From NCBI RefSeq assembly GCF_011758805.1, contig NZ_JAANOW010000001.1, positions 1,364,001 through 1,428,000 of the forward strand: a stretch of 64,000 bases of DNA, read 5' to 3'. This stretch comes from Mycolicibacterium fluoranthenivorans (GTDB lineage Bacteria; Actinomycetota; Actinomycetes; Mycobacteriales; Mycobacteriaceae). A program made the translations under genes and the position numbers. Every line of letters starts with the position of its first letter. Position 1 is the first letter of the stretch. The notes under the pieces are model-generated. The model was given only the letters and a program-made list of their open reading frames with translations, ran no database searches and was not told the DNA's origin. Below are positions 9,297 to 17,913 of the stretch, piece after piece.

Positions 9297-10213
9297 GTGC
9301 CGCTGATGTAGACGATCTCGGCCATCGGGTTGTCCGCAACCACCTCGGGTAGCGGCAACCCGTAGCGCGCAAAGAGTTCGGCCCGTGGCACACCGGTCAT
9401 CTCCCAGCCCCTGGCGCCCAGATAGTCGGCGGCAGAGTGCCTTTCGCCGGGATAGACCAGCGACGACATATCCAGGTCCAGTCCGAGCGCCTTCAGGCTC
9501 ACGGCCTCGTCACGCACCGCCTCCGGGTCGAAGTCGCGCAGTCCCGGAACGAACTCGGTGGCCACGGTGCTTCCGGGGGCGCTGAGTTGGTCGATGACGT
9601 CGAGCAGGCGGTCCTGGGCCTCCGGAGGTAGGTAGATCAGCAATCCCTCGGCCAGCCAGGCGGACGGGGCGGCGGCATCGAAGCCGGCGTTGCGCAGCGC
9701 GGTGGACCAATCCTCGCGCAGGTCGATCGACACCGTGCGGCGCTCGGTGGTCGGCGCGGCGCCGATGTCGGCCAGTGTGCTGGTCTTGAACTCGATCACC
9801 TCCGGCTGGTCGATCTCGTAGACGACCGTCCCGGCGGGCCAGGCCAAGCGGTAGGCGCGCGAGTCGAGTCCGGATGCCAGGATGACGACCTGCCGGATGC
9901 CCGTCTCCGTGGCGGCCATCAGATACTCGTCGAAGAACTTTGTCCGGACGGCCATCTCGTCGATATTGGCGCGAGCGCGCTTGGCAGCCTCCGGCGAGAT
10001 GTCCGTCAGATCGAGCTCGCCGTCGATCATCTTCGTGAAGAAGTCGATGCCGACCGCGCGTACCAGCGGCGCTGCGTAGGGATCGTCGATCAAGCCGTGC
10101 GGTTCGGTACTGGCGATGGCGCGGCCGGCGGCCACCAGGGTGGCGGTGGCGCCGACGCTGGAGGCGACATCCCAGGAGTCGCCGTCGGAGCGCGCAGTGC
10201 TGTGGGTTGCCAT
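9284..10213 (-). CDS. Class I SAM-dependent methyltransferase, TIGR00027 family (paralogue 1)
   Basis: A 309-residue member of the mycobacterial family of putative SAM methyltransferases. Family signatures are [21 protein letters not shown] at the N-terminus, [14 protein letters not shown] (SAM-binding glycine loop), [12 protein letters not shown] and [17 protein letters not shown]. Substrates of the family are largely unknown; some are thought to act on lipids or polyketide-like metabolites. AAGGA precedes the ATG at 10213. It is last in a three-gene unit with two paralogues upstream (10-base gap), and its 3' end overlaps sppA tail to tail. M. tuberculosis has similar genes (Rv0725c, Rv0726c, Rv0731c) at this place. 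Confidence 0.9.
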   Translation of the reverse strand: MATHSTARSDGDSWDVASSVGATATLVAAGRAIASTEPHGLIDDPYAAPLVRAVGIDFFTKMIDGELDLTDISPEAAKRARANIDEMAVRTKFFDEYLMAATETGIRQVVILASGLDSRAYRLAWPAGTVVYEIDQPEVIEFKTSTLADIGAAPTTERRTVSIDLREDWSTALRNAGFDAAAPSAWLAEGLLIYLPPEAQDRLLDVIDQLSAPGSTVATEFVPGLRDFDPEAVRDEAVSLKALGLDLDMSSLVYPGERHSAADYLGARGWEMTGVPRAELFARYGLPLPEVVADNPMAEIVYISGTQKR

Positions 10214-10223
10214 GAAAATTCCT

Positions 10224-11129
10224 TCAGTCCCGAATGGCAGTGATGGATACCGAGTGCTGCAGCGGGTTGGCCAGTTCGGGGAACTGCCGGCCGTAGTCGG
10301 CGAACACGTCTCGGCGGCTGCGGCTGTGCACCTGCCAGCCCCGGGCGGACAGATAGTCCACGACGTCGTTGCGCTCACCCTTGTAGAACAGCTCGGACAG
10401 ATCGATGTCGAATCCTTGCGCGCCCCACTGCCCGACCATCTCCTTGGCGCGTTCGCCGAGCGACTGGCCGAAGTCGCCGCCGTGATACTCGGTGGCGAGC
10501 CGGCCACCCGACACAGACAAGGCGGTGATCTCGTCGAAGAGCCGGTCCTGCGCGTCGGGCGGCAGGTACATCAGCAGGCCCTCGGCGCTCCAGGCGGACG
10601 GTGCAGCCGGATCGAATCCGGCTGCCGTCAAAGCCGAAGGCCAATCCTCGCGCAGGTCGATCGCGACGGTCCTGCGCTGCGCTGACGGCCTCGCGCCAAG
10701 GGCATCCATGGACTGGGTCTTGAAGGCGAGGACGTCTGGCTGGTCGATCTCGTAGACCACGGTGCCCGCAGGCCAGTGCAGGCGGTACGGCCGGGTGTCC
10801 AGGCCGGAGGCCAGGATGACTGCCTGGCGTACGCCGGCGTCCCCGGCAGCGATGAAGAAGTCATCGAAGAACCGGGTCCGCACGGCCATGGTGTCGGTGA
10901 TGAGCCGGATACCGCCGGCGGCGGCCTCATCGTCGGGGATCTCGATATCGCCATTGACCAGCCGGGTGAAGAAATCCACACCGACCGCGCGCACCAGGTC
11001 CGCGGCATACGGGTCGTCGATGATCGCGTCGGGTTCGGCGGTGGCCAGCGCGCGGGCCGCGGCCACCATGGTGGCGGTCGCGCCCACGCTGGAGGCCAGG
11101 TCCCAGCTGTCCGTCTCGGACCGCGCCAT
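10224..11129 (-). CDS. Class I SAM-dependent methyltransferase, TIGR00027 family (paralogue 2)
   Basis: A 301-residue paralogue with the same landmarks: [62 protein letters not shown]. The C-terminal part differs most from its neighbours ([19 protein letters not shown]), which suggests a different substrate pocket. The ATG at 11129 overlaps the stop of paralogue 3 in a TGATG junction, so translation of the two is coupled. The three genes probably arose by tandem duplication. Confidence 0.9.
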   Translation of the reverse strand: MARSETDSWDLASSVGATATMVAAARALATAEPDAIIDDPYAADLVRAVGVDFFTRLVNGDIEIPDDEAAAGGIRLITDTMAVRTRFFDDFFIAAGDAGVRQAVILASGLDTRPYRLHWPAGTVVYEIDQPDVLAFKTQSMDALGARPSAQRRTVAIDLREDWPSALTAAGFDPAAPSAWSAEGLLMYLPPDAQDRLFDEITALSVSGGRLATEYHGGDFGQSLGERAKEMVGQWGAQGFDIDLSELFYKGERNDVVDYLSARGWQVHSRSRRDVFADYGRQFPELANPLQHSVSITAIRD

Positions 11130-12043
11130 CACTTCACCGCGGTGATGTAGATGGGCGACCCGAACTGTGCGTCCTCGTCGAGCGTGGGCAGGCCGTAGCG
11201 GGCCAGCAGCTCGTTGGTGGGCACGCCGGAAGTCTGCCAACCCAGGTCGTCGAGGTGGGTGCCGGCGTCGGTGCGGTCGCCCAGATAGACGAGCTCGCTG
11301 AAGTCCAGGTCGAACCCGTGCTCGGCCCATTTGTCGGTGACCGACTGCATGCGCTCCTTGAGCACCTCGGGGTCGACGTCGCCGGTGCCCGGAACCGCCT
11401 CGGCGGCCAGTCGGCTGCCAGGGGCGCTGTTCGCGGTGATCAGGTCGAGCAGCCGGTCCTGCGCCTCCGAGGGCAGGTAACCGAACAGGCCCTCGGCGAT
11501 CCAGGCGGTCGGCGCGGCCGGGTCGAACCCCGCGCCCCGTAGCGCGGACACCCAGTCGTCGCGCAGGTCGACGGCCACCGTCCGGCGATCCGCGGTGGGC
11601 TGCGCACCCAGATCGCTCAGTGTCTGCGTCTTGAACTCGATGACCTCGGGCTGGTCGATCTCGTAGACCACCGTGCCTGCCGGCCAGTCCAGCCGGTAGG
11701 CACGGGCATCGAGACCCGAGGCCAGGATCACGGCCTGGCGCACACCCGTGTTCCCGGCGGCGGTGAAGAAGTCGTCGAAGAACCGGGTCCGTGCAGCCAT
11801 ACCGTTGGCGAACCGCGCGATGTTCATCCGGGGATCGTCACCCAGATCCGATTCACCGAGTTCACCGTCGGCGAGCTTGGTGAAGAAGTCGACGCCGACC
11901 GCCCGTACCAGTGGGGCCGCGAACTGATCGTCGATCACCGGATTGGGGGCGGCCGAGGCCATTGCCCGGGCGGCCGCCACCATGGTCGCGGTGGCGCCGA
12001 CGCTGGATGCCAGATCCCAGGTATCGCCGTCTACGCGTGCCAT
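11129..12043 (-). CDS. Class I SAM-dependent methyltransferase, TIGR00027 family (paralogue 3)
   Basis: About 304 residues; first gene of the three-gene unit. It carries [45 protein letters not shown] and [18 protein letters not shown] used ATG 12043 (MARVDGD), preceded by a GAGAGGGG site; a GTG at 12046 adds one residue. The upstream spacer of about 190 bases contains short tandem repeats and the terminator of the next gene, so the promoter of this unit must lie between roughly 12044 and 12120; I could not fix it. Confidence 0.9.
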   Translation of the reverse strand: MARVDGDTWDLASSVGATATMVAAARAMASAAPNPVIDDQFAAPLVRAVGVDFFTKLADGELGESDLGDDPRMNIARFANGMAARTRFFDDFFTAAGNTGVRQAVILASGLDARAYRLDWPAGTVVYEIDQPEVIEFKTQTLSDLGAQPTADRRTVAVDLRDDWVSALRGAGFDPAAPTAWIAEGLFGYLPSEAQDRLLDLITANSAPGSRLAAEAVPGTGDVDPEVLKERMQSVTDKWAEHGFDLDFSELVYLGDRTDAGTHLDDLGWQTSGVPTNELLARYGLPTLDEDAQFGSPIYITAVK

Positions 12044-12123
12044 CACAAGGCCCCTCTCGCCGTTTTACTTAGCTGATGTAATGAACGCTTCCGACTGTAC
12101 GCCTTGAATCTGTTTGCTTCCTT

Positions 12124-12162
12124 GCCGTCACGAAACGCCGTCACGAAACGCCGTCACCAAAC
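12124..12162. repeat. Three tandem copies of a 13-bp repeat
   Basis: The unit GCCGTCACGAAAC occurs three times head to tail (12124-12136, 12137-12149, 12150-12162), the third with one mismatch. It lies in the spacer between the methyltransferase unit and the terminator of the neighbouring gene, about 80 bases upstream of paralogue 3. It may be a regulator-binding array or a neutral slippage product. Confidence 0.85.
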
Positions 12163-12180
12163 GGGCCGGCCGACACAAGC

Positions 12181-12210
12181 GAGGCCCCCGGCAGTGCTGC
12201 CGGGGGCCTC
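12181..12210 (-). terminator. Intrinsic terminator of the repeat-containing secreted protein gene
   Basis: A perfect 14-bp stem (GAGGCCCCCGGCAG with its complement) around a TG loop, 24 bases downstream of the stop at 12235 on the minus strand. No long T run follows, as is common for mycobacterial terminators. Confidence 0.8.
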
Positions 12211-12234
12211 GTCGATACGTGCGTGATGCGTCAG

Positions 12235-13608
12235 TTACGCCGCAGCGCTGGAGCCGCCTGCCGAGGAGGAAGACGCCGAAGAGGACGAACCTTCGGAGCT
12301 TGCACCCTCGGTCTTGCGGTGCCGGCCGCCGCCGGTGGACGTCTTGGTCGTACCGGTGGACGCCGAGGCAGTGGAGTCGGTGCCGTCGTCCTGGCGAGCG
12401 TGCTTGCCGTAGGTCGAGCCCTTCTTGCCCGTGCCCTGCTTGCCGGTGGTGGAACCCTTGCCGTCGGTGGCGTCCTTGGCCCCGGCCGCGTCACCGGTCT
12501 TGTCGCCGGTCGTATCGGTGGACGTCCCGGACTCCGAGCCGGCGGTGGTGGTACCGCTACCGGTGGTGTCCTTGGTCTCCGTCGAGGTCTTCTCGTCGGT
12601 GGGGGTCTTCACCTCGGTCGTGGTGTCCTTGACCTCGGTGGGATCCTTCACCTCGGTGGGATCCTTCACCTCGGTGGTGGTGTCCTTGGTCTCGGTGGTG
12701 TCCTTGACCTCGGTCGCGCCGGTGCCGTCCTTGGTCTCCGTGCCGGACTTCGACGCTTCCTCGGCGGTCTTGCCCGTGCTGCCCTCAGTGGAGGGAGCGG
12801 CGGTCAGGGCCAGCGTCTGGACGCGCGAACTCGCGACGGGCGTTGCGGCGGCCACGGTCGCCGTGGCGCCGACCACACCTCTGATGACGCCCAAGTCGTA
12901 GGCGATGAGCTTGCCCGGCAGGGCGAAGACGTTCTTGATGGCCGTCACCTCGTCGGTGAAGGCCTTCGCCAGATCGGTCGGGATCGCCGCCCAGTCGCCG
13001 GTGTAAAGGTGGCCCATCGCCGAGTTGAGGCCCTTGATGAACACCAGCAGCTGACCCACGGTGTTCACGGCCGTGTTGAAGTTCTGCAGCGGCAGCGAAA
13101 GAAGTGTGGCGATGCCGGTAACGGTGCTCCCCGCACTCGCAGTGGCGACAGCGGTGCCGGACTTCGCCGCGGTGGCGGCAGTCGCCGTGGCGCCGAACGC
13201 ACCGCCGATGACGGCGAGGTCGTAGGCGATCAGCTTGGCGGGCAGCGCGATGACGTTCTGGATCGCTTTCTGCTCATCGGTCCACGCCTGCAGGAGGTCT
13301 GCCGGGACGGAACCCCAAGCGCCCGTGTAAAGGTGGCCCATCGCCAGGTTGAGGCCCTTGACGAACACCAGCAGCTGACCGACCGTGTTGATCGTCGTGT
13401 TCAAGTTGTTCAGCGGCAGGCCGGCCACGGCGAGCAACTGGTCGATCGACGCCGTCAGCTCATAGGGCTGTTCGAGCGTGGAAACGGTGCGGTGCTGAAC
13501 GGCGGGCGCAGTGGCGGCCGCTGCGGCGTGCGGCGGAGCGGTAACCAACGATGCGGTGATGCAGAGTGAGCACACACCGGCCGTCAGTGAAGCGGACTTA
13601 CGGTTCAC
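12235..13608 (-). CDS. Secreted protein with two tandem 80-residue repeats and a Thr/Glu/Lys-rich tail
   Basis: A 457-residue protein I do not recognise by family. An N-terminal signal peptide is visible (positive start, hydrophobic core, A-rich cleavage region near residue 30). Two similar repeats follow: residues about 64-145 (from LPLNNLNTTINTVGQLLVF) and about 172-253 (from LPLQNFNTAVNTVGQLLVF), each with KGLN-AMGHLYTG-W and a KLIAYDL-VI end. The last 190 residues are low complexity, with degenerate TTEVKD/PTEVKD copies, then Ser/Ala-rich sequence and basic patches. No enzymatic motif is seen. The composition suggests a cell-envelope or exported structural protein with a disordered tail. 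It is a single-gene unit with its own terminator. Confidence 0.75.
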   Translation of the reverse strand: MNRKSASLTAGVCSLCITASLVTAPPHAAAAATAPAVQHRTVSTLEQPYELTASIDQLLAVAGLPLNNLNTTINTVGQLLVFVKGLNLAMGHLYTGAWGSVPADLLQAWTDEQKAIQNVIALPAKLIAYDLAVIGGAFGATATAATAAKSGTAVATASAGSTVTGIATLLSLPLQNFNTAVNTVGQLLVFIKGLNSAMGHLYTGDWAAIPTDLAKAFTDEVTAIKNVFALPGKLIAYDLGVIRGVVGATATVAAATPVASSRVQTLALTAAPSTEGSTGKTAEEASKSGTETKDGTGATEVKDTTETKDTTTEVKDPTEVKDPTEVKDTTTEVKTPTDEKTSTETKDTTGSGTTTAGSESGTSTDTTGDKTGDAAGAKDATDGKGSTTGKQGTGKKGSTYGKHARQDDGTDSTASASTGTTKTSTGGGRHRKTEGASSEGSSSSASSSSAGGSSAAA

Positions 13609-13980
13609 AGCGGAAACTCCCTGGGTCTGGGTGAGTTTGACAGACAGAAATTACCTTAGGAATTGCTAATCCACTACCCAGCAAGGTCTTTAAATCACCT
13701 GGTATTGAAACCGCAGGTCTTCTACCTGCGGCTGAGGACAATCTCCCAGCGTGAGTTCTCCTAGAATTCACCGAAATCTCGCTGAGTAAGCCGTATTTCG
13801 CGCCACGCGCGAGACCTTCCCCGCGTATCGAGCATGCCCGTTTCGGTGGAGTGGAGCCTGGGGTGCGAGCCGAGGGTTGCGATCGCGCGAGCTTTGCCAA
13901 GGGTGAATTTATCTGTAAATCAGTACATTTCGACACGGATGCCGTGGCTCTCCGCTGTGGAGGATTCTCGTGTCGACGGC
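13609..13980. other. Intergenic region without a supported gene
   Basis: It holds the promoter region of the minus-strand secreted protein gene; the stretch around 13640-13680 is distinctly AT-richer (ATTACCTTAGGAATTGCTAA). I found no convincing -10/-35 pair and no ORF with family similarity. Confidence 0.5.
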
Positions 13981-14026
13981 AAGAGGCCGCATCCCGCAGG
14001 TTAAACCCGTTGGGATACGGCCTCTT
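13981..14026 (-). terminator. Probable terminator downstream of the proline-rich secreted protein gene
   Basis: AAGAGGCCG-C-ATCCC (13981-13995) pairs with GGGAT-A-CGGCCTCTT (14012-14026): a 14-bp stem with one internal mismatch and a 16-base loop, 25 bases after the stop at 14052. The stem ends in AA/TT, which gives a short U stretch in either direction. Confidence 0.7.
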
Positions 14027-14051
14027 TCGTGACTATATGTGTGTGTTGTGG

Positions 14052-14741
14052 TCAGCCCTGCGGTGCTGGCGCGGGGGCTGGGGGAGCGCCGTCCGCGGGT
14101 GCCGGCGGGTCGGGCAGGTACTGGCCGAGGCCGGACGGAATGTTGGTGCCGGGCGGGGGTGCGGTGCCCGGCAACGGTTCTCCGAGCTGTTGCTGCGGAA
14201 GCTGGCCGAGCAATCCGCCCCGTAGCCTGCCGTCGCGGTAGAGGTCGATGTACCGGCCCAGCCACTCCCGGCGGCTCACATCGGCATGCTCTTCGCCAGG
14301 TGCAACGTCGAACTGTTCACACTTGCCGGGAGCCGACGGGACATCGCACTGCGGCAACCCATAGGCGTTGTTGAACGGGTTGAGGTTGGGTACTGCGCCG
14401 GGACCCGCGCCGGGAGCTGACGGCGCCGGGAGCTGACCGAGAACGGTGTTGCGGTCGAGCCCGGAAATATCCTGCGGAGCCCCGAGTGCCCCTGGGGCGG
14501 CCTGAGATCCGTTCTGTGCCAATATATTCCAACCCGCCGGCCCGAGCGGTGCGCCTATCACCGGCGCATTCGGTGCAGGCGGAGGCGGCGCGGGGTCGCC
14601 GGGAACAGGCAGCGGATCCGGTGGCAGCGGGTCCGCAACGGCGGTCGCCGGGAAGGCGACCGCCGCTGCCAGAGCCACTAAACCAGCTGCCGCCGCCACC
14701 GTAGAACGATTGCGGGCGTAGCGATCTGGTGTGGAAGCCAT
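14052..14741 (-). CDS. Proline-rich secreted protein of unknown function
   Basis: 229 residues. A clear Sec signal peptide (LVALAAAVAFPATAVADP, cleavage after about residue 35) is followed by a Pro-rich stretch (PLPPDPLPVPGDPAPPPP). The middle has a possible small folded part with two cysteines (LPQCDVPSAPGKCEQFDV), able to form a disulfide, and a REWLGRYIDLYRDGRLRGGLLG helix. The end is again Pro/Ala-rich. I know no assigned function. It is the third gene of a unit behind two MspA-family genes (7-base gap), so it may work with those porin-like proteins in the outer membrane; that is inference from position. Confidence 0.7.
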   Translation of the reverse strand: MASTPDRYARNRSTVAAAAGLVALAAAVAFPATAVADPLPPDPLPVPGDPAPPPPAPNAPVIGAPLGPAGWNILAQNGSQAAPGALGAPQDISGLDRNTVLGQLPAPSAPGAGPGAVPNLNPFNNAYGLPQCDVPSAPGKCEQFDVAPGEEHADVSRREWLGRYIDLYRDGRLRGGLLGQLPQQQLGEPLPGTAPPPGTNIPSGLGQYLPDPPAPADGAPPAPAPAPQG

Positions 14742-14748
14742 GCCGACG

Positions 14749-15411
14749 TCAGACAGACTTGGTCACGCCGTAGTAGGCGACGACGTCATCGGTGTCCTCG
14801 GTCGAACTGGTCAGTGTGGCGTAGGAACGCAGGAAGGACTGACCGACGCAACCGTCGACCTTGATATGGGTGTCCTTCAGGGTGACCCGGACCGGTGCCG
14901 CCTTGTATTCCTTCTTGTCGACGGCGACGTTGGAGACGGTGCCGGGCTTCGCGTGGATCTCGATGGTGCCCGAGATCGGGAACGACACAGCGTTCGGGAT
15001 CAGCCCACCGGCCAGCGACGAACCGGAGGTGCTGACACCCACCGAGCCGATGAGACGGACCTGGCCCAGCTCGATACCGCAACCGATCTGGTAGCCGGCT
15101 TCCAGCGTTCCGCCCTTGAGGGTGGTCTTGCCCTTGCCCGTGACGGTACCGGTGAAGGTTCCGCCGACCAGGTACTCGCGCGAGGAGACGGCGGTGGTCA
15201 GCGGCGCGACCGGCAGCTGCGTCTCATCCTTGGCCACCACGGTGAGCACCCAGCCGTCCGGGGTGGTGACGATGCCGGGTTCTGCAGAGGCGACCACACC
15301 GTTGTCCGGCGGCGGTCCGGCGTCATCGACCGGCGGATCGGCCAGGGCGATCGGCGCCGTCGCAAGCGGCAGCGCCATGCAAGCGGCAACTGTGGCAATA
15401 CGCTTCAACAT
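14749..15411 (-). CDS. MspA-family porin-like protein (copy 2)
   Basis: A 220-residue secreted protein. The signal peptide is MLKRIATVAACMALPLATAP-type with an ALADPP cleavage region. The mature part has MspA-family landmarks: SSREYLVGGTFTG, GTLEAGYQIGCGI (compare GTLELGYQIG of MspA) and a C-terminal LRSYATLTSSTEDTDDVVAYYG strand (compare LRPFARLIASTGDSVTTYG). MspA forms octameric outer-membrane channels. Unlike MspA, two cysteines are present (GCGI and DGCVGQ), so it may be disulfide-stabilised. I chose ATG 15411 because GGAAG lies six bases upstream; an in-frame upstream start adds eight residues. It is a tandem paralogue of the next gene. Confidence 0.8.
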   Translation of the reverse strand: MLKRIATVAACMALPLATAPIALADPPVDDAGPPPDNGVVASAEPGIVTTPDGWVLTVVAKDETQLPVAPLTTAVSSREYLVGGTFTGTVTGKGKTTLKGGTLEAGYQIGCGIELGQVRLIGSVGVSTSGSSLAGGLIPNAVSFPISGTIEIHAKPGTVSNVAVDKKEYKAAPVRVTLKDTHIKVDGCVGQSFLRSYATLTSSTEDTDDVVAYYGVTKSV

Positions 15412-15439
15412 TTTTTCTTCCGTTCCGGTGCGCATGTGG

Positions 15440-16126
15440 TCAGACGGCCTTGGTGACGCCGAGGTAGGTGACGACGTCGTCGGTGTTGTCGGTCGAGCTG
15501 GTCAGCGTCGCGTACGAGCGGATGAACGACTGGCCCGCGCACTGGTCGGTCTTGATCCGGACGCCGGTGATGGTCACGCGAGTCGTGGTGCCCTTGAACT
15601 TCTTCTTGTCGATGGCAACCGTCGTCACTGTGCCGGGCTTCAGGTAGACCTTGCCCTGGAGGGAGACACCGAAACCGGCGCTGACGTCGTTGGTTAACGG
15701 AATCTTGATGCCGGGGCTGAAGCTGGCGCCGGGGTTGATCTCCATTTCATCGGAGACGATGCCGCAACCGATCTGCTCGCCGGCCTCAAGCGACCCGCCG
15801 GTCAGCTTGGTCTTGCCGCCACCGGTGATCTTGCCGGTGAAGGTGCCGGCGACCAGGTATTCGCGCGAGGACACGGCGGTGGTCAGCGGAGCCACGGGCA
15901 GCTGGGTCTCGTTGCTGCCGACCACCTCGAGGTGCCAGCCGTCCGGAGTGTTCAGGACGCCCGGTGCCGCAGAGGGAACGTCACCTTCGGGCGGAAGGGG
16001 ATTGGTGGGATCGAGCGGGGTGATGGCTGAATCGGGGTTGGCGGGGGGCGGTGGCGGGTCGGCCTGTGCGAGAGGCGCAACCGGCACCAGCACGCAGGCA
16101 GCCAGAGCGGCAAGATGTTTGTACAT
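15440..16126 (-). CDS. MspA-family porin-like protein (copy 1)
   Basis: 228 residues, first gene of a three-gene unit. It has a signal peptide (MYKHLAALAACVLVPVAPLA, cleavage near QADPP), then an acidic/Pro-rich linker and the same family core as its neighbour: SSREYLVAGTFTGKITGGGK, GSLEAGEQIGCGI, FIRSYATLTSSTDNTDDVVTYLG. The two copies share the whole architecture, including the cysteine pair, and clearly arose by duplication. Whether they form open channels is unknown: both have a long N-terminal segment (TPDGWHLEVVGSNETQLPVA) with GW and LTT parts like the MspA N-terminus. A palindrome lies 24 bases upstream of the ATG. Confidence 0.8.
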   Translation of the reverse strand: MYKHLAALAACVLVPVAPLAQADPPPPPANPDSAITPLDPTNPLPPEGDVPSAAPGVLNTPDGWHLEVVGSNETQLPVAPLTTAVSSREYLVAGTFTGKITGGGKTKLTGGSLEAGEQIGCGIVSDEMEINPGASFSPGIKIPLTNDVSAGFGVSLQGKVYLKPGTVTTVAIDKKKFKGTTTRVTITGVRIKTDQCAGQSFIRSYATLTSSTDNTDDVVTYLGVTKAV

Positions 16127-16149
16127 GGTGGTGATATCGCCCTCTCATA

Positions 16150-16163
16150 TTCGGAATACCGAA
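16150..16163. promoter_or_regulatory. Palindrome upstream of the MspA-family unit
   Basis: TTCGG-AATA-CCGAA is a perfect inverted repeat with 5-bp arms, 24 bases upstream of the ATG at 16126. It is in the right place for an operator overlapping the leader or promoter of the unit. Short arms mean chance is possible. Confidence 0.35.
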
Positions 16164-16468
16164 GGTCGAACGGTTATGTAACGGATACGTCGCGTCGGAG
16201 CCTCTAATGGCGGGGTTTCTAGACGGTGAACGGAGGGGAAATTATTCACGCCCTGTTCCCGTCTAGTGCGCGTCTTCGAGCTGGGCTTCTTTCCAGAATC
16301 ACATTCGGGCCCAATGAGTTCCACAGAGCGATGCAAACGAATGGACGGCAGCCGGAAACCAGCCGTTGGTGGTTCGTTCATTGTTTGGACACCTGATGAA
16401 TGGACCGTGATGCGCATTGCAGTCTCGGCGCCGATCTCCAACCGGACCGCGCGAGACCGACATTGTTT
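16164..16468. other. Divergent intergenic region
   Basis: About 300 bases between the divergent MspA-family unit and the TTG-started secreted protein gene. Both promoters should lie here. The GC content is lower than in the flanking genes. I see no convincing consensus hexamers and no ORF worth calling. Confidence 0.45.
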
Positions 16469-16480
16469 GGAGGAAGCGCC

Positions 16481-17035
16481 TTGAAGTCACCTCGGCTGAA
16501 CGAGAAGGCCCGCAAAGCCGGAGTCGTGTCGCTTATCGCACTCGGTATGGGTTTCGCGAGCGCCGCGCCGGCGTACGCCGATGACCTCGACGCCGATCCG
16601 GCGCCGGCGCCGGCACCGGTGCAGGCTGCGCAGGTACAGGTCGGTGCCATCACATCGGAGGGGGCCAACCCGGCCGCGGTCGCCGCGTGCGCACAGTTCG
16701 CTCAGGTGCTCGACGGTTCCGCGCAGTACTACGGAGACTTCGCCGACTCCCTGGAAGGCTCCGGCTACAGCGATCCGGCGGTGGCGAGCAGCAACTCGAC
16801 CGGGCGGACCGCGTTGCGCGAGGCCGCCGGAATCTCGATGGACGCGGCGAACACCCCGGGCCTGCCACCGGATATCTCCGACCCGATGCGCACGTGGTCG
16901 CTCGGCGCCACCAAGCTGCTGGTCAAGATGGGACTGCGCATTCCCGGTGACAGCTTGAACGGCACCGCCACCGAGATGAACAATCAGGCGACCCGCGTAC
17001 AGGAAGCCTGCGCTGCGGCCGGGACGCACGCCTGA
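16481..17035 (+). CDS. Secreted hypothetical protein with a TTG start
   Basis: 184 residues. I chose TTG 16481 because GGAGGA lies six bases upstream and the next residues form a signal peptide (KSPRLNEKARKAGVVSLIAL, core, then ASAAPAYADDL). The upstream in-frame GTG/ATG starts give a non-conserved extension. After a short Ala/Pro stretch, the mature domain (about residues 60-180) is helical with two cysteines (AACAQFAQVLDG and QEACAAAG) that could pair. I recognise the type as a small exported mycobacterial protein but know no function. It is followed five bases later by a lipoprotein gene and so may be co-transcribed with it. Confidence 0.7.
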   Translation: MKSPRLNEKARKAGVVSLIALGMGFASAAPAYADDLDADPAPAPAPVQAAQVQVGAITSEGANPAAVAACAQFAQVLDGSAQYYGDFADSLEGSGYSDPAVASSNSTGRTALREAAGISMDAANTPGLPPDISDPMRTWSLGATKLLVKMGLRIPGDSLNGTATEMNNQATRVQEACAAAGTHA

Positions 17036-17039
17036 CCCG

Positions 17040-17723
17040 GTGAGGATCCTTGCTATCGGGGCGCTCGCGCTCAGCCTCGCGTTGGCCGGCTGCTCGGACG
17101 GGGCAGCCTCGGACTCCGCAAAACCGCCCAAATCGGTGCCGGACTCGGCGCTACCCGGACTGCTGCTCAGCGCCAAGGATGTCGACACCGCCATGGGCGT
17201 CACCGGCATGACGCCGCAGAACCCGGTGGATGTGATGGGTGACCATCGCAACCTGTTGTCGAACCTGAACTGCCTCGGGGTGTGGCAGGTGAACGAAGCC
17301 CCCATTTACGACCCGAGCCACTACAAGACGCTGCGCCAGCAAATGCTCCGGACACCCAATACGGATCAGTGGGACAGCCTGGTGGTGCAGTCGGCGGTGA
17401 CCTACCGGACGGCCGATGCCGCGCGGGCATTCTTCGACGATTCGGCGGACCGGTGGTCCAAGTGCACCAATCACACGATCAACATCAGGGTCAACGGACA
17501 GGCGCTGCCGAAGTGGGTGAGCGGTAACCTCGCCAAGACCGACACCCTGTTGTCAATGCCGTACACCCGTGGCGCCGACAGCCAGACCAGATCGTGTCAG
17601 CGGGCGCTGGCACTGGCGGCCAACGTGATCCTCGACATCCAGGCTTGCAAGCCTGCGCAGCAGGAGCCGATCAGTGCGGCGGTCGATATCGCCGACAGGA
17701 TCGAATCGAAGATGCCCCGATGA
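17040..17723 (+). CDS. Lipoprotein with a PknH-type extracellular sensor domain
   Basis: 227 residues. The lipobox is visible at residues 15-18 (LAGC), so the protein should be lipid-anchored. The rest fits the PknH-like extracellular domain found in mycobacterial Ser/Thr kinase PknH and in lipoproteins such as LppH: LPGLLLSAKDVDTAMGVTGM, DHRNLLSNLNCLGVWQVNEAPIYD, SAVTYRTADAARAFFDD, and paired cysteines (CLGVW, SKCTNH, SCQRAL, ACKPAQ) that form two disulfides in PknH. This copy has no kinase domain; it may bind a ligand in the periplasm. The start is GTG 17040. A short hairpin follows at 17732-17753. Confidence 0.8.
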   Translation: MRILAIGALALSLALAGCSDGAASDSAKPPKSVPDSALPGLLLSAKDVDTAMGVTGMTPQNPVDVMGDHRNLLSNLNCLGVWQVNEAPIYDPSHYKTLRQQMLRTPNTDQWDSLVVQSAVTYRTADAARAFFDDSADRWSKCTNHTINIRVNGQALPKWVSGNLAKTDTLLSMPYTRGADSQTRSCQRALALAANVILDIQACKPAQQEPISAAVDIADRIESKMPR

Positions 17724-17731
17724 TGGGGTGT

Positions 17732-17753
17732 GCCGGGAGCCGGTTTCCCCGGC
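17732..17753 (+). terminator. Weak hairpin after the lipoprotein gene
   Basis: GCCGGG pairs with CCCGGC across a 10-base loop, nine bases after the stop. A short GC stem without a T run, so termination here is only possible. Confidence 0.3.
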
Positions 17754-17782
17754 GGGGCGCTGGCGTGCGACTGTTACTCTCG

Positions 17783-17788
17783 TAGACT
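17783..17788 (+). promoter_or_regulatory. Possible -10 element for secY
   Basis: TAGACT fits the TANNNT -10 pattern used by mycobacterial SigA and lies about 130 bases before the secY start in a 190-base spacer. No clear -35 hexamer is in phase, so the call is weak. Confidence 0.3.
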
Positions 17789-17913
17789 GTTTGACGCGCG
17801 ACTGTGCAGGCTGGGAGCAGCTGATCGGGGCACGTCGCACGACTTGACCAAACGCTGGACCAACCAGCCCCATTGGCACGCCGCGACAAGTGCTCGGCTG
17901 CGCAGGAGGAAGA

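Noticed and set aside
12600..12720. Regular repeats that could look like a CRISPR array
   Set aside because: They are coding repeats (TEVKD units) in a protein tail, with no distinct spacers and no cas genes nearby.
12223..13569. 448-codon plus-strand ORF over the two-repeat protein gene
   Set aside because: Gly/Leu-rich antisense frame; the minus strand has signal peptide, repeats and a terminator.
13640..13680. Sequence reading TTAGCAATTCCTAAGGTAA on the minus strand, similar to an IdeR iron box
   Set aside because: Only about 11 of 19 positions fit the consensus and the central symmetry is poor.
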